A stretch of DNA of 39,476 bases, from contig CAYJPK010000013.1 in the NCBI GenBank assembly GCA_964372035.1, forward strand, positions 1 to 39,476, given 5' to 3'. The translations under genes and the position numbers were made by a program. This stretch comes from CAYJPK01 sp964372035. Lineage in GTDB: Bacteria > Desulfobacterota > Desulfovibrionia > Desulfovibrionales > Desulfovibrionaceae. Below, one piece after another: positions 1 through 8,599 of this stretch (position 1 is the stretch's first letter; each line of letters begins with the position of its first letter). The notes under the pieces were generated by a model that had not been told where the DNA came from, did not search any database, and saw only the letters and a list, made by a program, of their open reading frames with translations.

Positions 1-16
1 TGCTCCAGCACTTAAC

Positions 17-35
17 AGTGCAATAAAATTGCACT
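17..35. other. short hairpin at left edge
   Basis: An 8-base stem (AGTGCAAT / ATTGCACT) closes on a 3-base AAA loop. It could be the end of a terminator for a gene to the left of the window, but no T-run follows it directly (the next bases are TATGCTTTCGC), so it may instead be a protein site or chance. Positions 36-170 are AT-rich and hold no gene that I can support; the only other symmetry is the 10-base palindrome AAAAGCTTTT at 108-117. Confidence 0.35.
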
Positions 36-170
36 TATGCTTTCGCAGTGATTGCATATGAAAAAATTATACTTTGTTTATTGAACCATTGCAATATTTT
101 TTGAGCGAAAAGCTTTTATTGAGCTTTGTTAAATTATTTGTTAAGATATTTCTTTATGATTTTATATCAA

Positions 171-179
171 TGCTATGAT
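171..179 (+). promoter_or_regulatory. candidate extended -10 promoter of dnaE
   Basis: TGC followed by TATGAT is a good extended -10 element, 45 bases before the dnaE start. No convincing -35 lies 16-18 bases upstream, which is tolerated for extended -10 promoters. Transcription would begin near 186. The promoter would serve dnaE and queD. Confidence 0.35.
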
Positions 180-224
180 AAAAAATACAATTATTTTCAG
201 TTTTTATATGTAAAAGGTATTTAA

Positions 225-3200
225 ATGTCTAATTTTGTTCATCTTCACTGCCATACAGAATATAGCTTGCTTGACGGTGCTATAAGGTTAAATGATTTAT
301 GCTCAAAGGCTAAAGATTTGGGAATGCCAGCAGCAGCCATTACTGACCATGGAAACATGGCTGGTGCGCTTAACTTCTATGTTGAGAGTAAAAAATATGG
401 TATAAAACCGATTTTAGGCTGTGAAGTATATGTTTGTAATGACCATACTGACAGGACTTCGGCTTATTCAAGAGTGCGCCACCATCTGATTTTGCTTGCT
501 AAAAATAACATTGGTTATCATAACCTCGTTAAACTTGTAACTCATAGTGATTTAAAGGGTTTTTATACAAGACCTAGAGTTGATAAGGCTCTACTTCGTA
601 AATATAGCGAGGGGATAATTGCTTTATCTGCATGTGTGGCTGGTGAAATTCCAAGGACTTTACTTGGCGATAATAAGCTTTTATCTCATGGTGGTACCTT
701 TGATGATGCTATTCAAATTGCTAATGAGTATTCAAGTATTTATCCAAATAATTTTTATCTTGAAGTTCAATCAAATAGCTTGCCAGAGCAAAAAAGAGCT
801 AATGATCTTTTGTTTGAACTTGGCGCAAAAACAAATCTGCCACTAGTTGCGACAAATGACTGCCACTATTTAAATAAAGATGATGTTGAAGCTCATGAAA
901 TTTTACTTTGTATTCAAACAGGTAAAACTATTCATGATCCTAAGCGATTTAAATTTGATGCGACTGATTTATATTTTAAATCTGGCGAAGAAATGGAGAA
1001 AGATTTTAGCTCTACACCAGAGGTTTTAGCTAATACACTTCGCATTGCTGATGAGTGCCATGTTGAATTTGATTTGAAAAGTCACTATTTTCCTGTTTAT
1101 GACTTGCCAGAAAATGTTAGCCTTGAGCAAGAATTTCGCCGCTTAACCCATGAGGGTTTAAAACATCGCTTAGAAGTTCACCCAGATAGAGATACGCTTG
1201 ACCATAAAATCTATGAAGAGCGTCTTGAGTGGGAGCTTTCTGTTATATGTGAAATGGGTTTTCCAGGATACTTTCTAATCGTTCAAGATTTTATTAACTG
1301 GGCTAAGGATAATGATGTGCCGGTTGGACCTGGTCGTGGTTCTGCGGCAGGTTCTTTAGTTGCGTGGGCGCTTAGGATTACAAACCTTGATCCTATTCCT
1401 TATAATCTTCTTTTTGAGCGTTTTTTAAATAATGAACGTGTAAGCTTACCTGATATTGACGTTGACTTTTGCGAGGATAAGCGTGGTGAAGTTATAAAAT
1501 ATGTAGCTAGAAAATATGGGAATGATCACGTTGCTCAAATTACGACTTTTGGTAAAATGAAAGCAAAAGCAGTAATTCGTGACGTTGGTCGTGCGCTTGA
1601 TATTCCGCTTGCCGAGGTTGGAAAAATTGCAAAGCTCATTCCTGATCAGCTCGGAATTACAATAAATAAGGCACTTGAGCTTGAGCCAGAGTTAACAAAG
1701 CTTTATAAAACTGATGATAATATTTTAAAATTAATAAATATTTCTAAACGCTTAGAAGGTCTACTTCGCCACTCATCAATTCATGCTGCTGGTCTTGTTA
1801 TTTCTGATAAGCCAATGGCTGAATATTTACCACTTTATCATGCTAAGGGTAAGGATAAAGATAAAGAAAAAAATTCTGATGAAAAGGATATGATTACGCA
1901 ATTCGACATGAAAATGGTTGAAAAGATTGGACTTGTTAAGTTCGACTTTTTAGGTTTGCGTACCATGACCTTGATTGATAACACCATTAAAATCATAAAA
2001 GAACAAGGTAAAGATGCACCAGATTTAGACACCTTACCATTAACTGATACAGCGACTTATGAACTATATTCTCGTGGTGATACTGATGGTGTTTTCCAAG
2101 TTGAAAGCTCAGGAATGCGAAGTTATTTGCGTTCATTAAAACCAACTTGCTTTGAAGATATCATTGCTATGCTTGCACTTTACCGACCTGGTCCGTTAAA
2201 ATCAGGTATGGTAGATGAGTTTATTAAGCGTAAGCATGGTGAGATTGATGTCAGTTATCCTGTGCCATCGCTTGAAACTTGTTTAAAGGATACTTATGGC
2301 GTTATTGTTTACCAAGAGCAAGTTATGCAAATTGCCCAAATTGTTGCAAAATATACACTTGGTGGCGCTGACTTATTGCGTCGTGCTATGGGTAAGAAAA
2401 ATGCTGATGAAATGGCAAAAGAACGTAGCACCTTTGTAAGTGGTGCAACTGAAAATGGGCTTCCAGATAAAAAAGCTAATGAAATCTTTGACTTAATGGA
2501 AAAGTTTGCAGAATATGGCTTTAATAAATCACACTCAGCTGCCTATGCTTTAATTTCGTACCATACGGCCTATTTAAAGCAGCATTTTAAAGTAGAATTT
2601 ATGGCGGCGTTGCTTAGCTCTGAAATTGGTAACCAAGATAAGATTTTAAAGTATATTTCCTCATGCCGTGACATGGAAATTGAAGTTTGTCAGGCAAATG
2701 TTCAGGTTAGTTTACGTAATTTTATTGTTAGGGATTCTAAAATAATTTATGGACTTGGCGGTATTAAAGGTGTTGGTGACGAGGCAATTAAAGATATAAA
2801 AAGAGCAAGAGATGAAGATGGTGAGTTTAAATCTTTCTTTGATTTTTGCTTTAGAGTAAATACTCGTAAAGTTAGTAAAAAGGTTCTTGAATGTTTAATT
2901 AAAGCAGGTGCTTGTGATTGCTTTGGAGTAACAAGAGCAGGGCTAATTGCTGCCTTAGACGAAACAGTTGCACGTGCTCAAAAACGTCAAAAAGATAAGC
3001 AATCAGCGCAAGTTTCAATGCTTGGCATGATTCAGGCTCCACCCGATGAAAATATAAGTGGTATTGGGTATACAAATGAATATGAAAACATGAGTGAATT
3101 TGATGAAGATCAAAAACTACTTTTTGAAAAAGAAGCTCTCGGATTTTTCTTGTCTTCCCACCCACTTCAACAGTATCGGCAAGACATTTTTAGACTTGGT

Positions 3201-3767
3201 TTAAGTGAACTTGAAGATGCAAGAGATAGCGCAGGTACAATTCGTAGTGCCGTTTACGTTACTTCAATTAAGGAAATTATGACAAAGCGTGGAAAGCGTA
3301 TGGCCTTTGTTGGGGTGGAGGATTTAACAGCTTCAGCAGAAGTTACCTTTTTTGAAGATGAGCTTTTAGCTGCAAAAGAAATGTTAAATTCTGATGCACC
3401 ACTACTTTTGACGGCTGCTATTGATAATCGTAATAATGACTTTTCGCCAAGTGCTTTTGAGGAAAATGATGAAGATAATGACGAGCCAGAAATTAAAGAA
3501 ATTAAGCTTCGGGCTACAGCAGTTGAATATTTAACAGAGGCAATTGACGCTTGTGATTTGCCGTATTATTATAAACTTGAAGACATTAATAAATTAGAAA
3601 GTAATCTTGAAATACTTAAAGTATTACTAGATAAACATAAGGGTAAATCTGAATTCTTTATGTCCTTTAGTCTAGAGGGTAAAGAATGTACGGTTAGCTT
3701 TGGTCATCGCCATCAAGTAAAGCCTAGTACTAGCCTAAGTTCAGAATTAAAGCATTTATTTGCATAA
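225..3767 (+). CDS. dnaE: DNA polymerase III subunit alpha
   Basis: Replicative DNA polymerase, the catalytic core of the holoenzyme in the cytoplasm. The 1180-residue length fits the DnaE family (E. coli about 1160). The N-terminal PHP domain covers about residues 5-280 and keeps the metal-binding set: H8, H10, D41, H42, E67, H86 or H87, C137, D212 and H214. The catalytic family C motif PDIDVDF places the acidic pair at D410 and D412, followed by conserved palm and fingers blocks and by the OB-fold and tau-binding region. Two charged low-complexity stretches stand out: a Lys/Asp/Glu-rich insert at about residues 541-560 and an acidic patch near 1075-1085. queD follows after 16 bases, so the two are probably co-transcribed. 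The identification is secure from length and motifs. Confidence 0.98.
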   Translation: MSNFVHLHCHTEYSLLDGAIRLNDLCSKAKDLGMPAAAITDHGNMAGALNFYVESKKYGIKPILGCEVYVCNDHTDRTSAYSRVRHHLILLAKNNIGYHNLVKLVTHSDLKGFYTRPRVDKALLRKYSEGIIALSACVAGEIPRTLLGDNKLLSHGGTFDDAIQIANEYSSIYPNNFYLEVQSNSLPEQKRANDLLFELGAKTNLPLVATNDCHYLNKDDVEAHEILLCIQTGKTIHDPKRFKFDATDLYFKSGEEMEKDFSSTPEVLANTLRIADECHVEFDLKSHYFPVYDLPENVSLEQEFRRLTHEGLKHRLEVHPDRDTLDHKIYEERLEWELSVICEMGFPGYFLIVQDFINWAKDNDVPVGPGRGSAAGSLVAWALRITNLDPIPYNLLFERFLNNERVSLPDIDVDFCEDKRGEVIKYVARKYGNDHVAQITTFGKMKAKAVIRDVGRALDIPLAEVGKIAKLIPDQLGITINKALELEPELTKLYKTDDNILKLINISKRLEGLLRHSSIHAAGLVISDKPMAEYLPLYHAKGKDKDKEKNSDEKDMITQFDMKMVEKIGLVKFDFLGLRTMTLIDNTIKIIKEQGKDAPDLDTLPLTDTATYELYSRGDTDGVFQVESSGMRSYLRSLKPTCFEDIIAMLALYRPGPLKSGMVDEFIKRKHGEIDVSYPVPSLETCLKDTYGVIVYQEQVMQIAQIVAKYTLGGADLLRRAMGKKNADEMAKERSTFVSGATENGLPDKKANEIFDLMEKFAEYGFNKSHSAAYALISYHTAYLKQHFKVEFMAALLSSEIGNQDKILKYISSCRDMEIEVCQANVQVSLRNFIVRDSKIIYGLGGIKGVGDEAIKDIKRARDEDGEFKSFFDFCFRVNTRKVSKKVLECLIKAGACDCFGVTRAGLIAALDETVARAQKRQKDKQSAQVSMLGMIQAPPDENISGIGYTNEYENMSEFDEDQKLLFEKEALGFFLSSHPLQQYRQDIFRLGLSELEDARDSAGTIRSAVYVTSIKEIMTKRGKRMAFVGVEDLTASAEVTFFEDELLAAKEMLNSDAPLLLTAAIDNRNNDFSPSAFEENDEDNDEPEIKEIKLRATAVEYLTEAIDACDLPYYYKLEDINKLESNLEILKVLLDKHKGKSEFFMSFSLEGKECTVSFGHRHQVKPSTSLSSELKHLFA

Positions 3768-3783
3768 AAAATAGGAAAAATAT

Positions 3784-4173
3784 ATGAAAAAGAAAATTTG
3801 GCGTTTAAGCATTAAATCAGAATTTTGTGCAGCCCATGCACTTAGAAATTATAATGGAAAATGTGAGCGTTTGCATGGTCATAATTATGCTGTTGAAATA
3901 ACAGTTCAAGGCGATAAATTATCTGAAGATACTGAATTATTACTTGATTTTACAGTACTTAAAAAGATGGTTAAAGATGCTCTTTCAAACCTAGACCATA
4001 GATTTTTAAATGAAATCGAACCATTTGATAAAATGAATCCATCAGCAGAAAATATTGCTCGTTATATTTGGCAAGAATTAGAAACTCTTTTACCTGAACA
4101 AGTGAAATTACATATGGTTACTGTTGCTGAAAAAGATATACAAGCAGCTAGCTATATGGAAATTGAAGAATAA
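3784..4173 (+). CDS. queD: 6-carboxytetrahydropterin synthase (QueD/PTPS family)
   Basis: Makes 6-carboxy-5,6,7,8-tetrahydropterin from dihydroneopterin triphosphate, the second step toward 7-deazaguanine (queuosine). The 129-residue protein fits QueD. H18, H31 and H33 (in AAHAL and LHGHNY) are the expected zinc ligands, and C27 in GKCERLHGHNY is the catalytic Cys that separates QueD from some other PTPS subgroups. DHRFLN, NPSAENIARYIW and VAEKD are the later family blocks. A ribosome site AGGAAA lies a few bases before the ATG, and the gene starts 16 bases after dnaE. No queC or queE is in this window. A different PTPS activity cannot be excluded, but the Cys argues for QueD. Confidence 0.9.
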   Translation: MKKKIWRLSIKSEFCAAHALRNYNGKCERLHGHNYAVEITVQGDKLSEDTELLLDFTVLKKMVKDALSNLDHRFLNEIEPFDKMNPSAENIARYIWQELETLLPEQVKLHMVTVAEKDIQAASYMEIEE

Positions 4174-4285
4174 ATCTAAAGTATTACTTAAACTTTTAAA
4201 AAAACATAGCATTTTTTTCAATTAGCTAGAAAATAGTTGTTTCATAGTAAAAGTTTAATATAATTAATATGTTATATTTGCATTG

Positions 4286-4327
4286 AAAAAATATTGAAAA
4301 AATATTTAAAAAAAAATGTTAAAAAAA
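4286..4327. other. phased A-tracts (probable curved DNA)
   Basis: Four runs of 6 to 9 A residues at 4286-4291, 4297-4302, 4308-4316 and 4321-4327 have centres about 11-12.5 bases apart, close to the helical repeat. The unit TTGAAAAAATA also occurs twice in tandem. Such phasing is known to give intrinsic bending and is often found upstream of promoters as an UP-like or architectural element. It lies about 190 bases before the nrdJ start. Confidence 0.5.
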
Positions 4328-4428
4328 TCCTTAAATTTTAATGGTTTAATCTGTGTATGCGGATTTTGTAGCTGTAGAAATTTTAAAAAAAAAGGGTATA
4401 GTGTACTTTCAAGAGTAATTCTTTTCGG

Positions 4429-4473
4429 AAATTCTAGAATTTGCGGCAATTTTGTATAATCATGATTGCCGCA
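4429..4473 (+). promoter_or_regulatory. operator-like palindromes around a TATAAT box before nrdJ
   Basis: AAATTCTAGAATTT (4429-4442) is a perfect 14-base palindrome. It abuts TGCGGCAAT (4442-4450), whose exact reverse complement ATTGCCGCA lies at 4465-4473. The 14-base spacer between these arms holds a perfect TATAAT at 4455-4460. The -35 position is occupied by the first palindrome and is a poor match to TTGACA, as expected for an activated or tightly repressed promoter. Transcription would start near 4467, 49 bases before the nrdJ ATG. The same bases in RNA could form a 9-pair hairpin, but no T-run follows, so a terminator is unlikely. Confidence 0.45.
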
Positions 4474-4515
4474 TCTTTATCAAAAAATAAAAAAAATTAT
4501 AAAAAGAGTGAGTTT

Positions 4516-6774
4516 ATGCTGACAAAACCAAAAAATCTTCTTCCCCTAGACATTAATGACAATGCAGAATTAGTTTTATCAAAGCGTTATTATAGACGTG
4601 ATGCAGATGGCAAAATCGTTGAAAATGCAGAAGGAATGCTTTGGAGAGTTGCTTCTTCTGTTGCAATCGAAGAAGAAAAATATGAAAAATCATCAGTTAA
4701 AGCACAGGACTTAGCAGCAGATTTTTATAATCTTATGGCTGAGTGGAAGTTTTTACCAAATTCACCTACCTTAATGAATGCAGGTAGTAAGCTTGGTCAA
4801 CTATCTGCTTGTTTTGTATTACCAGTTGGTGACTCAATTGAAGAAATCTTTGATGCTGTTAAATATGCAGCGATGATACATAAGTCTGGCGGTGGAACGG
4901 GTTTTTCTTTTACTCGTATTCGTGGAAAAGATTCTCGTGTGGGCTCAACAGGTGGTGTTGCTTCTGGTCCAGTTTCATTTTTACGCATTTTCAATACTGC
5001 AACAGAGCAAATTAAACAAGGTGGTACACGTCGTGGTGCTAACATGGGTATTTTGCGTATTGACCACCCAGATATTTTAGAATTCATTTATGCTAAAGAA
5101 AAAGAAGGTGAGTTTAATAATTTTAATTTATCTGTAGGTTTAACAGAAGCTTTCATGGAAGCTGTTGAAAAAGCTGAAGATTATCCTTTAATTTCACCTG
5201 ATAATGGTCAAAAAGTTGGCAAGTTAAATGCTAAAGAAGTTTTTGACATTTTAGTAAACAAAGCTTGGGTTTCTGGTGATCCTGGTATTGTATTCTTAGA
5301 TCGTATCAATAGAGATAATCCAAATCCAGAACAAGGCGAAATAGAAAGCACTAACCCTTGTGGAGAGCAACCGCTTTTACCTTATGAAGCTTGTAATTTA
5401 GGCTCAATAAACTTATCTAAATTCTATGTTCCTGGGCATAACCATGAACAAGATCCAAGTGCTAATGGTATTGATTGGGTAGAGCTTAAAAGAGTAATTC
5501 ATTTAGCTGTTCGTTTTTTAGATAACGTAATTGATGCTTCCCGCTTCCCGCTTGATAAAATTACTGAAAAAGTTAAAAATAACCGTAAAATTGGCTTAGG
5601 CATCATGGGCTTTGCTGATTTATTATTCCAACTTGGCATTGCATATGATAGCCAAGAAGGTGTTGACTTAGCGACAAAAGTTATGGCTTATATTAATGAT
5701 GAAGGTCATAGAGCTTCTGAAGTTTTAGCTTCTGAGCGTGGCGTATTCCCATCATTTGAACATTCAATTTACGCTAAAGGCACACCACTTAGAAACTCTA
5801 CAGTTACAACAATTGCGCCAACTGGAACATTATCTATTTTAGCTGGTTGTTCATCTGGTATTGAGCCTTTATTTGCACTTAGTTTTGCACGTAATGTTAT
5901 GGACGGTGAAAAATTAATTGAAGTTAATCCTTTTTTTGAAGAGGCACTTCGTGAGTGTGGCTTGCATAATAAAGATGTTATGGAAGCAGTTGCAAATTGT
6001 GGTTCTATTAAAGTCCTTGATTTTATTCCAGAAGACGTACGTAATATTTATGTGACTGCTATGGATATTTCTCCTAGCTGGCACTTAAAAATGCAAGCAG
6101 CTTTCCAAGCGCATACTGATAACGCAGTATCAAAAACAGTTAACTTACCAAATGAAGCTACTATTGAAGATATTTATAATATTTATTTTATGGCATATCG
6201 TGAAGGTTGTAAGGGCGTAACTGTTTACCGTGATGGTTGTAAATCAATTCAAGTTTTGACAACAACTGGTGCTAGCGATAATAATTCTTCAGCTAAAGAA
6301 TCAGATATTATGTCAAAAGTTCGCCAACGCCCTGATGTTGTTCAAGGATTTACCCAAAAAATTCAAACAGGCTTAGGTGCAATGTACTTAACAGTTAATG
6401 AAGTTGAAGGTGAGCCATTTGAAGTTTTTGCGACAATTGGTAAATCTGGTCGTTCTATTACTGCAAAAGCTGAAGCAATTGGTCGTTTAGTTTCACTTGC
6501 ACTTCGTTCTGGTGTTTCTGTGCGTGATGTTGTTACTCAAATCAAAGGTATTGGCGGTGAGCACCCAGTATTTAGAGGTAAGGGTCTTTTACTTTCAATC
6601 CCAGATGCAATTGCTTGGGTGTTAGAGAACCGCTACTTATCTGGTAAAGCTGTGCCTAGTCAAAGTTCTGGGAATGGACTTGATAAGCCAAGTTGTCCTG
6701 AATGTGGTGATGAGCTTGTTTTCCAAGAAGGTTGTCACGTTTGCATGAATTGCGCTTTCACAAAGTGTGGTTAA
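4516..6774 (+). CDS. nrdJ: vitamin B12-dependent (class II) ribonucleoside-diphosphate reductase
   Basis: Reduces ribonucleotides to deoxyribonucleotides using adenosylcobalamin to form the thiyl radical, so it works without oxygen. I take the ATG at 4516 (752 residues, MLTKPKNLL), preceded by GAGTGAG; an in-frame upstream TTG at 4441 lies inside the inverted repeat and has no ribosome site. C99 (SACFVLP) and C293 (EACNLGSINL) are the expected redox pair. C282 and E284 in NPCGEQPL are the thiyl Cys and catalytic Glu, and the 11-residue gap between C282 and C293 matches class II enzymes. APTGTLSI follows. The tail carries a Cys-rich zinc-ribbon-like end (CPEC, CHVC, CAFTKC) typical of NrdJ. 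No ATP cone is evident. A terminator follows closely. Confidence 0.96.
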   Translation: MLTKPKNLLPLDINDNAELVLSKRYYRRDADGKIVENAEGMLWRVASSVAIEEEKYEKSSVKAQDLAADFYNLMAEWKFLPNSPTLMNAGSKLGQLSACFVLPVGDSIEEIFDAVKYAAMIHKSGGGTGFSFTRIRGKDSRVGSTGGVASGPVSFLRIFNTATEQIKQGGTRRGANMGILRIDHPDILEFIYAKEKEGEFNNFNLSVGLTEAFMEAVEKAEDYPLISPDNGQKVGKLNAKEVFDILVNKAWVSGDPGIVFLDRINRDNPNPEQGEIESTNPCGEQPLLPYEACNLGSINLSKFYVPGHNHEQDPSANGIDWVELKRVIHLAVRFLDNVIDASRFPLDKITEKVKNNRKIGLGIMGFADLLFQLGIAYDSQEGVDLATKVMAYINDEGHRASEVLASERGVFPSFEHSIYAKGTPLRNSTVTTIAPTGTLSILAGCSSGIEPLFALSFARNVMDGEKLIEVNPFFEEALRECGLHNKDVMEAVANCGSIKVLDFIPEDVRNIYVTAMDISPSWHLKMQAAFQAHTDNAVSKTVNLPNEATIEDIYNIYFMAYREGCKGVTVYRDGCKSIQVLTTTGASDNNSSAKESDIMSKVRQRPDVVQGFTQKIQTGLGAMYLTVNEVEGEPFEVFATIGKSGRSITAKAEAIGRLVSLALRSGVSVRDVVTQIKGIGGEHPVFRGKGLLLSIPDAIAWVLENRYLSGKAVPSQSSGNGLDKPSCPECGDELVFQEGCHVCMNCAFTKCG

Positions 6775-6798
6775 TTTAGTTATTTAATATATTAAATG

Positions 6799-6832
6799 AT
6801 AAAGGGCTGTTAAATGCCCTTTATTATTTTAT
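6799..6832 (+). terminator. rho-independent terminator after nrdJ
   Basis: Perfect 9-base arms ATAAAGGGC (6799-6807) and GCCCTTTAT (6816-6824) enclose the 8-base loop TGTTAAAT and are followed by a T-rich tail. It sits 24 bases after the nrdJ stop and ends that transcript. It is the clearest terminator in the window. Confidence 0.85.
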
Positions 6833-6856
6833 AAATCAATGTTTAGGAAAATATAT

Positions 6857-7516
6857 ATGACTGGAATAGAGTGGATTGATATCCTTTTATCCTTTGTTTT
6901 GCAAATAGATCAGCACTTATTTGAGCTGGTTGAGCAGTTTGGTTCATGGCTTTATGCAATTTTGTTTACAATTGTTTTTTGTGAAACTGGTCTTGTTGTA
7001 ACACCATTTTTACCCGGTGATTCGCTACTTTTTGCATCAGGAACAATTGTTGGCGCAGGATATTTAAATTATTGGCTTTTAGTAATAACTTTACTTGTTG
7101 CGGCTATTTTAGGTGATGCAGTTAATTACAAAATTGGTCGTTATGTTGGACCTGCTATTTTCAACCGAGAAACTCGCTTTTTAAATAAAGAACACTTATT
7201 AAAAGCTCATCATTTTTATGAAAAACATGGTGGTAAAGCAATTATTTTAGCTAGATTTATTCCAATTATTCGCACATTTGCACCCTTTGTTGCTGGTGTT
7301 GCGATTATGCACCCAGCACAATTTTTCTTTTATAATATTGTTGGTGCTATTATTTGGGTTTTTTCACTTGTAACAGCAGGTTATTTTTTAGGTAATATTC
7401 CAATAGTTAGAGATAATTTTAGTGTTGTTATTTATGGAATTATTATCGTTTCTGTAATGCCTATAGTTGTTGAATTTGTTAAAGCTTTTCTCGAGAAACG
7501 TAAAAAATCAAAATAA
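6857..7516 (+). CDS. DedA/SNARE-associated family inner membrane protein
   Basis: A polytopic inner-membrane protein of the DedA family (VTT fold), which E. coli members link to proton-dependent transport, envelope integrity and lipid scrambling; the exact substrate here is unknown. I choose the ATG at 6857 (219 residues) because TAGGAAA lies six bases upstream; an in-frame ATG at 6839 overlaps that site. Family marks are CETGLVVTPFLPGDSLLF near residue 45 and ILARFIPIIRTFAPFVAGV near residue 135, with the conserved acidic and arginine residues. Hydrophobic segments alternate through the rest and the tail is basic (EKRKKSK). It is the first gene after the nrdJ terminator, so its promoter must lie in the short gap 6833-6856 or transcription leaks through. 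Confidence 0.88.
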   Translation: MTGIEWIDILLSFVLQIDQHLFELVEQFGSWLYAILFTIVFCETGLVVTPFLPGDSLLFASGTIVGAGYLNYWLLVITLLVAAILGDAVNYKIGRYVGPAIFNRETRFLNKEHLLKAHHFYEKHGGKAIILARFIPIIRTFAPFVAGVAIMHPAQFFFYNIVGAIIWVFSLVTAGYFLGNIPIVRDNFSVVIYGIIIVSVMPIVVEFVKAFLEKRKKSK

Positions 7517-7540
7517 TTTTAAACTGTTTTTGAGATAGTA

Positions 7541-8599
7541 ATGAATTTTCTTTTAGATTGTATTTTATTATTTGGAGTTGCTTTTATTGGTTTAGGCGTT
7601 TTTTTGCGTTTAGGCTTGGCTGTTCCAGCTTTTTTAGGCCCACTTGTTTTTACAGGTGGGTTAAATTACTTTTATTTGTATCCTGAAATTGACTTGAGCA
7701 CCTTATCGTTTTTAGCAAAAGTAGCGATAGGAGTTATGCTTGGTAGGCGCTTTACAAGAAATTCAATACATGCAATAAAAAAACTATTTATACCCTCTAT
7801 TATAACAGCTTGTTGGGTTATTCTAGGCTCGCTTTGCTCTGGTTATATACTATATCTTTGCACAGATCTAAGCTTAATTGCAGCGCTTATTGGTTCTGCT
7901 TCTGGCGGTCTTGCTGAAATGATTATCTTTGGATTATCGCTTAATGAAGACGTTGTTCCAATTGTTTTTATTCAATCATTTCGGCTTATTATTGTAGTGT
8001 TTTGTATACCATATATTTTAAGAGCATGGACATATATTGCAAATAAAAAAGGCATAGTTTATAGTAAAGATACTAGTGAGTTAAATGAATTAGCTAAGTT
8101 AAAGAATTTTAATTTACCTTGGTATTTTGCAATTATTATTTTTTCAACTTTAGGTGGCTATCTATTTGAAGCTTTTAGGTTGCCTGCTGGTGCGATGCTT
8201 GGTTCGTTCTTAGTATCAACTGTGACTGTTATGCTAAGCGGACGAAATTGTTTATTTTCACCTAAAATAACAATTATTGCACAACTTAGCCTAAGCGTCG
8301 TGATTGCAAAAAGCATGACTCATGATACTTTTTCGGTCTTAGCTGACTTATTTTTCCCACTACTATTACCAACGCTATTTTTAATGCTATTTAGTTTTAG
8401 CCTATGTTATTTTTTATATAGATTTATGAAGTGGAATCCTATCACTTGTATTTTAGCAACAGTTCCAGCTGGTCTAATACAAGTTATTTCAATTTCAGAA
8501 GATTTAGGTGCTGACGTTATGAAAGTTGGTGTGTTACATCTTGTTAGAGTTGTGGCTATTGTTTTATCGTATCCTATTATAATAAGGCTTTTTGTATGA
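7541..8599 (+). CDS. AbrB-type membrane protein (putative ammonia-monooxygenase-like transporter family)
   Basis: A strongly hydrophobic 352-residue protein with about nine or ten membrane spans. Two halves resemble each other, each with a glycine-rich re-entrant stretch: ASGGLAEMIIFGLSL near residue 122 and VPAGLIQVISISEDLG near residue 308, as in the duplicated AbrB membrane family (not the AbrB DNA-binding regulator). FRLPAGAMLGSFLVS near residue 215 is a further family block. Function is not established for the family; a transporter role is usually assumed. The stop codon overlaps the start of the precorrin-2 dehydrogenase gene, so the genes are translationally linked. Family confidence is good, function low. 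Confidence 0.8.
   Translation: MNFLLDCILLFGVAFIGLGVFLRLGLAVPAFLGPLVFTGGLNYFYLYPEIDLSTLSFLAKVAIGVMLGRRFTRNSIHAIKKLFIPSIITACWVILGSLCSGYILYLCTDLSLIAALIGSASGGLAEMIIFGLSLNEDVVPIVFIQSFRLIIVVFCIPYILRAWTYIANKKGIVYSKDTSELNELAKLKNFNLPWYFAIIIFSTLGGYLFEAFRLPAGAMLGSFLVSTVTVMLSGRNCLFSPKITIIAQLSLSVVIAKSMTHDTFSVLADLFFPLLLPTLFLMLFSFSLCYFLYRFMKWNPITCILATVPAGLIQVISISEDLGADVMKVGVLHLVRVVAIVLSYPIIIRLFV

Larger units (their letters stand above)
4174..4515. promoter_or_regulatory. gene-free AT-rich control region before nrdJ
   Basis: This 342-base gap holds no supported gene. In order it contains AT-rich DNA with no clear terminator for queD, a block of four phased A-tracts (4286-4327), a 14-base palindrome (4429-4442), and a 9-base inverted repeat (4442-4473) that encloses a TATAAT hexamer. 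I looked for a cobalamin riboswitch, expected before some B12-linked genes, and for NrdR boxes (consensus like ACACWATATATWGTGT) and did not see either. The sequence elements are visible; their role in nrdJ control is inference. Confidence 0.6.

Noticed and set aside
619..846. 75-residue open frame inside dnaE
   Set aside because: It lies in another frame of a conserved polymerase gene and has no ribosome site or recognisable family; it is a shadow of dnaE.
4174..4515. Cobalamin riboswitch or NrdR boxes before nrdJ
   Set aside because: I found no B12-box-like segment and no paired NrdR consensus; the visible palindromes have other sequences.
4441..4515. Upstream TTG start extending NrdJ by 25 residues
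   Set aside because: The TTG lies in the inverted repeat, has no ribosome site, and the added residues do not resemble NrdJ; ATG 4516 has GAGTGAG upstream.
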